A DNA stretch of 64,000 bases from Ligula intestinalis (taxonomy: Eukaryota; Platyhelminthes; Cestoda; Diphyllobothriidea; Diphyllobothriidae), in contig JAYGXS010000009.1 of NCBI GenBank assembly GCA_036362985.1, forward strand, positions 26,891,861 to 26,955,860. Direction: 5' to 3'. Under the pieces are notes generated by a model, which saw nothing but the letters and a program-made list of their open reading frames with translations, ran no database searches and was not told the DNA's origin. The translations under genes were made by a program, and so were the position numbers. Below are positions 57,241 to 64,000 of the stretch, piece after piece. Positions within the stretch are counted from its first letter, which is position 1; every line of letters starts with the position of its first letter.

Positions 57241-59839
57241 CATTAGCAAACAGAGTAGCAGAAGCGGGTTCTTCAATTGTATAGATACTTACCGAATATA
57301 TTTTTTTATATTATTAGGACGGGTTTGGCAGATTTTGATGAGTGAATTGAACCAACTCTGAAAAATTTGTGGTCTTGGGGGAATTCATACCCATATCAGC
57401 AGGGAAGGCTTTAGTACAGCTAAAGCTCTGAAGGCAAGCTGACAGCGGTGAATTTAATCGCATTTCGGTTGATATACCTGCATAGCCTACTGCACATATG
57501 AAATCCACTTGCAGGTACACAGTAAAATGACTGCCCATGAATTATTCAAATCTGCTCAATCCTTTTCTTATAATTACGTTTTTGGTAGTCATTATGATGG
57601 TGGTGACTATTTAGAAAATCGTTTCTGGACACTGAATGCTTATCACCTCAAAAACGTCATCTTTTATAACGGTATTTGTGATTGTCTTTTTGGTGAACTG
57701 GCGTCCAGGCCACTTTGTCGTCTGGACGAAAATGTGCTCTGCATATGCGTTCGGGCTGTGTTAGCTAAATATAGCGTGTCAGTTCTGAATAGTAGATGCT
57801 CAAACAGCTTCAGGGTGGTCCACATTTCTGTCGGTACATGCAAAAAAAGGAGGGTCCGGGAGGCTGTCAAAAACGAGATCCAGTCTCAGGGGTAACAGCA
57901 TTATTCGACTGACAGTACTAGAAGGGTAAGGAGAAACAAAAAAAGTCACGAGGAAGCATTGATTCGTTAGATCCGTAAAGCCTGCACGATAAGAACCAGC
58001 CAAGGAGTAAATACAATGAAGAATGCTCGGAAATAGCGGCACTTATTTTCGTCTCAGAATTCGTCTCTTTGAGATGAGCCCAACCTACGTCTGCGTTTCG
58101 TTAAAAGAGCAATTATGCCAAGGGCATTCATGAAAGCAGTATTTTTGTTTCTGTCTACTGATTTTGAGTAAGTTTCGTTATAATTGCTGCTTCATAGCCG
58201 GTTTATGAAAAATAGGCTGCAAACAATGTATATGGCTTAAAGACTAAGAAAAGAGCGACAATAAAGTGAAAGACCTTGCCTTCATTCCTATTAAAATCAG
58301 TTTATACTACTGACTATTTTTTCCCCAAAATGCACATACTCGCTGTCCCATACAGGAACGAAATTAACTTGTTATCTTCGACTAAATAACTAAACTTTAT
58401 TAACAAGTATTTATATTCAAGGTAATCAGGCGTGAAATGAAGTCAACCCCATCAAATACACTATGAAGTTTATCCAGTGGATAATGTCTGTCTTTATTTT
58501 CTTACTTACTTACTTTTCACGATTAGTGAGTTACCATTCACTAGTGATAAAATTTAGTTTTTGTTTATAAATAACTTATCTTTTAGACGCCCCAAACGTC
58601 TGTACTCGGCCTTCAAACAACGAAACTGGATATGTTTGGCTGTAAAAGCCTTTCATATTGCACTGATGCACAAAATTGTGTACCCGATTTGCCAAGTCGC
58701 CCAATTATCATAGAATTTAGCGGCCATTCTAGTACAATACGGTTTCATTTACGGCGTCAAGCAGTTTTAAATGAGAAAGAGGAACTCTCCCCTATAAATG
58801 TAAAATGATTTTTTTGTCGCTTTGAATTTTGCAAAACATTTTATGCAGACCAATGTTTTCATTAAATTTACACTCATATAGGTATTGAATATGTGTCATG
58901 GTTTTCTTTTTAAAGGGGTGCAAAATAACCTTCTTCTATAATTTTATTGGAAAACTGTTTCACTTTTTTATTCATGTCAAACAGTAACCATTTTATGGAA
59001 AACTTCGGTAGCGCCTTGACTGAATAAATGAACGAAAGTAAAGTTTCGTTAAGAGATGTTCGCATTTTTAGGTCCACCCTACGTTTGCCACTTTTAACGC
59101 CAACGAAATGTAAGGCTTTGAAATTTTGGCAAATTCAGTACGGCATTATTTTATTTGTAAAACAAGATAACTTAAAAAGCCGTATACGATAGGAATATTT
59201 AAGCTTCATTGCTTTTCGAAGCTATGTTGACTAATTTCTCATGTCAAGTTTGTCCACTCCACAAGAAAGGACACGTCGACACCTCTTCTGTGCGTAAAGT
59301 TGAATAATTCAGCAAAAAGCACCATGCTGACCTTTAATTTTTACCTGATGTGTCTGAATAATGTCTGAAATAAAATGTGGATGTAAAACCTTTCCGGACC
59401 TAATTTCGAATTGGAACGCTTGTCATTAATGCAAGCATTAACAGGTAGCTTTTTTGACATTTAAAATGGATATTAATAAGACGTGAACTTTATTCCCCCA
59501 TGCCGTTCACTTGGTAATCAGAAGCATATCCCCACTGGAAAAAGCTTAACATAAGAGAAGTTTACAAATTATGTAAATTTCGGCCAGCTGCAAAAACCAA
59601 GTTCAGTAGAAATGCCTACTTGATTAAATTTTTAAATTTTCCTATCAAGTCACTCTCTGTCCGCTTATATCCAATATCTTAATAAAAAATCCAAACAAAC
59701 GTTTCCTTTCTTGCAATCTGTTGGCAGTAAGTCATGAACTCTTTAAATTATTTTACACAAATACTGCCTGTATAACCTTCTCAAATGCCAGAATGGTTTT
59801 GAATGAGATTTGTCGCTGCACTGACACAGTTTTCGGCCT
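57241..59839. other. No gene recognised; one 128-codon open frame
   Basis: The plus-strand frame 57509-57895 (128 codons, seven Cys, basic C-terminus CKKRRVREAVKNEI) is longer than most chance frames here but matches no domain I know and has no visible splice context. The remaining bases are AT-rich. Confidence 0.3.
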
Positions 59840-60340
59840 ACAAACCATGCCACGCGGTTATCCTGCACTGGCTGATGGATTTCAGCCCAAATATATACAT
59901 TAGCTTTCGACCTATGTCTATATACCTTGAATAAATTGATGTATAGCGCGAACAAAAACTAATTTCTTAAATAATTATAAGACCTTACGTACAATACTAG
60001 AATATCATACCAGAAAGCAAACAGGGAAGGCTGAAGGCCCCACTGATAAGCCGGTCCCCTCAAAGCTGTGTCAAGGGGCGGCGAAATGCGCCTATGGGAC
60101 TTTTAGCTAGTAGCTGTACTGCAATTACGGTTAATTACAACATGAATTTATACTACCATCTGCTCGTTGGCAGCATGTGTATATAACGTGGAGTATGGCC
60201 CAAACATATATATATATATTAAAAGACTTTCAAACTATACCTATAGACTATAAAGGTACTTACCTATACTAAGAACAAAAATTAATTTCAAAAGAAATTA
60301 AAAAACGAAACTCTCCAGTTTGGCTTAGTCCTGTCTCAAA
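59840..60340 (+). repeat. CCCA hammerhead-like repeat (R2), about 1.5 tandem units
   Basis: The sequence that follows 'gcagcatgtgtatataac' at 60172 ('cccaaacatatat', 'tttcaaactatacctatagac', 'acaaaaattaatttc') repeats the block that begins at about 59886 ('cccaaatatatac', 'tttcgacctatgtctatatacc', 'acaaaaactaatttct'). This gives a head-to-tail array with a period of about 300 bases. The full unit is matched by 61020-61370. Tandem arrays of hammerhead units are typical of satellite or retrozyme-like sequences. Confidence 0.6.
60039..60097 (+). ncRNA. Hammerhead-like ribozyme motif in CCCA repeat (best GAA copy)
   Basis: Stem I arms CCCA (60039-60042) and TGGG (60094-60097) pair perfectly. The core reads CTGATAA (60043-60049, position 8 mutated from G to A). 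Stem II starts GCCG and ends CGGC, with further pairs (CCC/GGG) inside. GAA is at 60083-60085, stem III is ATGC/GCCT with one mismatch, and the base before the closing arm is A. Its one core mutation suggests a recently dead ribozyme. Confidence 0.5.
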
Positions 60341-60639
60341 AAAGACAAGGCGCATATGCACATGCTTAGTCTAAGATAGCTACTCGTAGAGGAAACCACC
60401 AAAATGAAAGGTTACGCAGATTTCCACTGAAATTTGCTACTTGTTTCCAGTCCAAAAAAAGATTTGGCCCGGTCTTGGAGTTTGCTAATCTTAGCTGTAT
60501 TTTTTATTACTTATTTCCTACTTATAGGTAATTAACTTATAGTGAAGCAGGGCAATGAATACCCATCATAATTCTGACAACCCCGAATTTTGGATAACAA
60601 TAGAAAAATCTAAAGAAATCGTCGAATATTGAAAAGGAG

Positions 60640-60880
60640 TTTGCACAGTATGGCGAGTGCAGCATGTACAAGTCATGACGAAATCAACAAAGTAATTAAG
60701 CATAAATTTGGTCACGTTATTTTGATCATATGAGTAGATTTAACTCTGCGAAAGCCTTTAAGTTAGAAAAATCACCCTCTTAGTTAAGTTTATTAAGGGT
60801 AATGTGCATTAATTTTGACAAAATTTGGACTTGCCTATTATGGAAGAAATTTCCTATGCTATAATGTATGATAAAACTAA
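60640..60880 (-). repeat. Interspersed repeat R3, inverted copy
   Basis: The reverse complement matches 21215-21450 nearly throughout, including 'cataggaaatttctt', 'cttaactaa', 'gatcaaaataac', 'gaccaaatttatgcttaa' and 'atttcgtcatgac'. Confidence 0.75.
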
Positions 60881-61019
60881 TTTTTTATTTATATGCATTA
60901 TTAGGTGGAAGAATTTCAAAAAAATAAATAGAAGTGTAAAACATATACCTTCCAGAACCAGAACAGTTTGTCGGGAATTGTTTAGATGCAAGTGCGGCCA
61001 CGTTAAAGGATTCGCATTA

Positions 61020-61370
61020 AACGTCAATTTATACTACTGAAGACTGTTTGAAGGCAGCATGTGTATATTTCACAGGGGTTGACGGGTTTTAACACAAATA
61101 TAGACTTGCGATTTCGGTCTAAGCCCATAGATCTTCAATTTACTGATATATACGGCGATCATTGATTAATTTCTCCAGAGATTAAAAAGCTGAACTTTCA
61201 AAACCGGTTTATCAACCAGAAAGCAGATTTGAAAAGCTGGGGTGACCCACTGATGAGCTGGACCCCTCGCAGCTATGTCAAGCAGCGGCAGAATACCAGC
61301 GAAATAGGTGTCTGGGCCTTTTAGCAAGTACCTAGGCTGTTAGTATGGTAAGTTACAATCGCATTTATTT
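61020..61370 (+). repeat. CCCA hammerhead-like repeat (R2), unit c
   Basis: It begins with 'tatactactga...gcagcatgtgtatat', runs through 'gatttcggtctaagcccatag', 'gattaatttctc' and 'atcaaccagaaagca' to the hammerhead block at 61246-61316, and ends 'cttttagcaagtac'. The order of these words equals that in 59840-60240. Confidence 0.65.
61246..61316 (+). ncRNA. Hammerhead-like ribozyme motif in CCCA repeat (GTC cleavage site)
   Basis: Stem I arms CCCA (61246-61249) and TGGG (61313-61316) pair. The core CTGATGA (61250-61256) is intact. Stem II has GCTG paired with CGGC or CAGC. ATACC (61292-61296) can pair with GGTGT (61307-61311) as stem III, leaving the classic GTC at 61310-61312 directly before stem I. 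The GAA box is read as AGA in this register, the same as in two sister copies, which is the main weakness. Confidence 0.45.
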
Positions 61371-61448
61371 TCAGAAACAAGGAACAAATTATGGTTTCTG
61401 AGAAGAAGAAGGATTACCTAACACTGGAATCATAATTTTATTAGCCTT

Positions 61449-61481
61449 AACTTTCGGGCTCCTGCAGGAGTCCATCGTCAG
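61449..61481 (-). ncRNA. Hammerhead-like core in left arm of the P1 inverted pair
   Basis: Minus strand: CTGACGA, T, a hairpin GGACTCCTGCAGGAGCCC, GAA, AGTT. Inner stem II (CTCC/GGAG) is perfect. It is the same motif as 7942-7977, with the palindromic AGCT box changed to AGTT. Confidence 0.45.
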
Positions 61482-61816
61482 AGAATGGGAGAACAGCAAC
61501 AGATGAGGTGGCTGGTAATGGCGTTGGCACAAAACAGCTAAAATTTTGAACGAATAGAAAATCAATAATTGTGTGGTTCGGTCATCGACTCGCTACTGCG
61601 GACTTTAGCTGTATGTGCGAGTGGGCGAGATCAACGTGGTCGGTGGGAATATATTTACAGAAATAAAATCATTAAAAAAACAAGCAATATTCTGTAGGGG
61701 AAAGGTCACTCATAAGTCATAGGAAACGGGGGGGGGGAGGGAGGGAAGGAAGGAAGGATGGGACCACCAGCGCCGTGAGTCTGAGGATACCTGCGCAGGG
61801 CAACATTTGAGGGCAC

Positions 61817-62164
61817 CGTGAAATTTACACGGGACAGACTGGACGCATGCTGGGTTTTCGCATACAGGAACACAAGTCGGCTGTTCGACGAAGTGATGAA
61901 TCTTCGCAAGTGGCCGCCCACACCTACGAGACGGGTCACGAGTTAAACTTCGCACCTGCGAGGATAATTGCCCACGCAAGCAGCAAGACGGGCCACGAAC
62001 TTATTGAAGCCTGGGCGACGGATGACAACTCATTTAAACGATGCATCGAGCTGGCGCCCTCATATGTTGCCCTGCGCAGGTATCCTCAGACACACGGCAC
62101 TAGTGGTCCCATCCTTCCTTCCTTCCTTCCCTCCCTCCCTCCCTCCCCCCCCCGTTTCCTATGA
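61817..62164 (+). pseudogene. PLE GIY-YIG endonuclease fragment
   Basis: The plus strand reads IYTGQTGRMLGFRIQEHKSAVRR, SSQVAAHTYETGHELNFAPARIIAHA, then GHELIEAWATDDNS, RCIELAPSYVALRRY and a Ser/Pro tail coded by the CCTT/CCCT microsatellite. IYTGQTGR corresponds to the YVGQTGR half of GIY-YIG, followed by the conserved R of FRIQEH, the E of LIEAW and N/S. The first GIY strand and everything upstream are missing. The open frame (105 codons from Met 61847) is clean, so this copy is not old. Confidence 0.8.
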
Positions 62165-62724
62165 TTTATGACTGACCTTACACCCATACAGAATATTGCT
62201 TGTTTTTTGATTATTTAAGTTCTGTAAATATATTCCCACCCACCACGTCGATCTCGCACACTTGCACATATAGATAAAGTCCGCAGTAACGAGTCGACGG
62301 TCGAATCACACAATTATTGATTTTCTGCCCATTCAAAATTTTTGCTGTTTTCTGCCAACGCCAGAACTAGCCACCTCATTTGTTGCTGGACTCCTCAGAA
62401 GCCCGAAAGCTCAGGCTAATAAAATTATGATTCCAGTGTTCGATAATCCTTCTTCTTCTCCTCAGAATATACACGTTCCTGGAATGCGAACATTCGCCTC
62501 AATTCGTGAATTATGTTTTTATTTAACTAAGCTGTAAAGTTTTGTTCTACAAAAATGCACTAACAAAGTTTTGTTAGTCGCATTTGTTTGGTTCCATTTC
62601 GTTTTGCCAAATTGCCTAGATGGCACATCAGTAACGTGTCTGTATACGTAACCGCGAAGGTAATGTAATACAGGCCTTGTAAGTCATGTAGAAATATACT
62701 TTTTGTAAACTATAATTAGGGAAA

Positions 62725-63520
62725 CATCTGATTATAGATATGATCCCACTTTTTTGTGTTCGCAAGCTTAGAACAAAGCCTGAATGTAATCCCCTATGGT
62801 GAAATATGATCCAATATAAAGTAAAAGGTGTTTTATTTCCTGTTCAGTCAAAATGAATTATTTAGCTTCAGGTTAATATTAAAAAATTGTTAAAAATCTC
62901 CATTTTCATTTTGACATTACCTTGGACCGTGTTAATAAACGCATATATTCGTCAGCAGAATACTCAATTAAAACGCCTTTTGAAGAGGTAAGCTCTTAAA
63001 GACAGTTGTTTTATTAATCTTAGGAATACCAATATCAGAGTTACGTTGCGGACGTTCTTTTTGCTCCACAGTGTGGTTTGCTGTATTGAGGCGTTTTTTT
63101 ATATGGTCCAAATGGCCAACGACAAGCAAATTTAGATCCAAAAACTTTTTTGATAAATACTCTTGATGCATATCTTATTGATAAGGTGTTTGAGTAAACG
63201 TCGAACGGAATCTCAATTGATGGACGAGCACAGGAAGAAGCTTGAAACGCTTAAAATATGCCAGAATTTAAAAGGCAATATTTAATGCATAGTTACCCAT
63301 TAATGGTAATATGTAGAAAAACATTTGACGAAGGAAAAATTCCTCTTATATAAAGAAAGCAGTTACGTTATTTTTTTAAAACTAAGAAAAGATTTACATT
63401 TATTTCCTGATTTATAGCTATTTTTACACCTTCAGAACTTCGGGATTATGGATAAAATACTATTTTTCTTAGCAAACACTTAGCATTTCTTATACTTCTT
63501 ATAAATACTAAATGTGCTCA
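62725..63520 (+). repeat. Interspersed repeat R1, uninterrupted copy
   Basis: It matches 1430-1935 and then, without a break at about 63290, 3191-3440. It therefore serves as the empty-site reference for the PLE insertion at 1936-3190. It is AT-rich, with no coding frame I recognise. Confidence 0.75.
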
Positions 63521-63659
63521 TGCTGTTCATTATTATTCCTAAGTTTCTGCGGATGCGTTCACGGCGATCAACGAATAAATTATTCTGAGCAAAATACACG
63601 TTATGAACATGTGAAATCCTACTATACAAGCAACGGTTTATGTTAAATGAAACTGACTT

Positions 63660-64000
63660 AGCGAAGGTAGTGTTATGTGTTAGTTCGACCATCGTAAGCG
63701 ATTATGTCCACCATTTACCTGAGAGCAGCCGACTGAAGTCAGATATAGTGAAAGTAGATGCACTGCCATCTAACCTAACAAGACAAGGTCAATACGATCG
63801 AGCAGGAATCAGGCGTAAGCCACTTTCTCCAGCTAGAGCCAGAAACTCCGCCTCACTTAGTCTTTAGTAATAGTAGACTTTGCGTGGGTACTACTGCACT
63901 GTCTACCTTCACTCACCTGTAGTAGGCGTCTAGTCAGACTCCAGTAAGCCAGAACTGGTACTGCTACTATCACTACTGCTATTTCTTATACTACTAACAA
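63660..64000 (-). repeat. Interspersed repeat R6, copy b (cut by window end)
   Basis: It is the reverse complement of 34560-34912. It runs to the last base, so the element continues outside the window. Shared 3' words on its own strand: 'gtaaatggtggacataatcgc', 'gatggtcgaactaacaca'. Confidence 0.8.

Larger units (their letters stand above)
61400..62460. mobile_element. PLE P1 inverted pair: arms of about 400 bp around a GIY-YIG fragment
   Basis: The left arm 61400-61806 is the reverse complement of the right arm 62063-62460. Mirrored words: 'gaagaagaaggatta', 'actggaatcataattttatt', 'gatgaggtggctgg', 'caataattgtgtg', 'caatattctgta', the GGGA/GGAA microsatellite, and 'acctgcgcagggcaacat'. The loop 61807-62062 holds the endonuclease coding fragment, whose last codons extend into the right arm. 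So the right arm with the loop is a truncated PLE 3' end and the left arm is a shorter inverted copy of it. The right arm has lost part of the hammerhead hairpin (62395-62405). Confidence 0.85.

Noticed and set aside
57509..57895. 128-codon frame considered as a gene
   Set aside because: No domain, signal peptide or paralogue is visible, and its length is not extreme for a 64-kb window; left as unannotated.
1..64000. CRISPR arrays, bacterial operons, rRNA genes or an integrated virus
   Set aside because: No regularly spaced identical repeats with unique spacers, no Shine-Dalgarno-led gene clusters, no rRNA-like sequence and no capsid or envelope gene were seen; the RT genes are PLE and LINE types.

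Overview
The window looks like nuclear DNA of a flatworm (Platyhelminthes), probably a large, repeat-rich parasitic genome of the cestode or trematode kind. That is an inference from three things seen here: abundant Penelope-like elements (PLEs) with GIY-YIG endonuclease remnants, RTE-like non-LTR retrotransposons, and tRNA-related SINEs carrying hammerhead-ribozyme-like cores. No bacterial operon, CRISPR array, rRNA gene or viral genome is visible. A 10-base N gap inside a GGA microsatellite (12001-12010) shows that this is a draft assembly.

Only one convincing host gene is present: an intronless 763-codon reading frame at 14744-17035 (+), GC-rich against AT-rich flanks. It has seven probable membrane segments and a long proline- and glycine-rich tail. 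I read it as a strongly divergent rhodopsin-type GPCR in which the DRY and NPxxY motifs and the TM3 cysteine have been replaced. A poly(A) signal lies about 300 bases downstream. Almost everything else is mobile or repetitive.

Layout. 1-3660: an AT-rich interspersed repeat split by a PLE fragment (a second, unsplit copy is at 62725-63520). 4290-4477: a small palindromic DNA element. 4700-11250: four PLE coding remnants, a head-to-head pair of PLE terminal repeats, and a LINE tail. 11936-12057: the GGA array. 14744-17035: the GPCR gene. 17735-18430: three SINEs just downstream. 21100-27420: PLE, SINE and repeat fragments in AT-rich DNA. 28597-35950: an RTE-like retrotransposon of about 2.8 kb between two copies of a composite repeat of about 510 bp. 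36240-38420: PLE tails and a SINE. 39250-39804: a terminal-inverted-repeat element. 41863-47400: two degraded PLE copies, a 202-bp-arm palindrome and the best PLE copy, a 581-codon RT frame. 48650-54365: a SINE, a 330-bp dispersed repeat pair and a PLE end. 57200-64000: PLE ends, an array of 'CCCA' hammerhead-like repeats, an inverted pair with arms of about 400 bp enclosing a GIY-YIG fragment, and the unsplit interspersed repeat.

The most striking signal is RNA-level. Three unrelated repeat families (SINE, PLE terminal repeats and the CCCA repeat) each carry the hammerhead layout CUGAYGA / stem II / GAA, flanked by complementary stem I arms. In the SINE and PLE forms stem III is a tiny self-complementary box, as if they act as dimers. 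Spacing is constant across five SINE copies even where the bases have drifted. Hammerhead motifs in PLEs and in schistosome SINE-like repeats are already known. What is worth checking is this particular SINE and the CCCA repeat.
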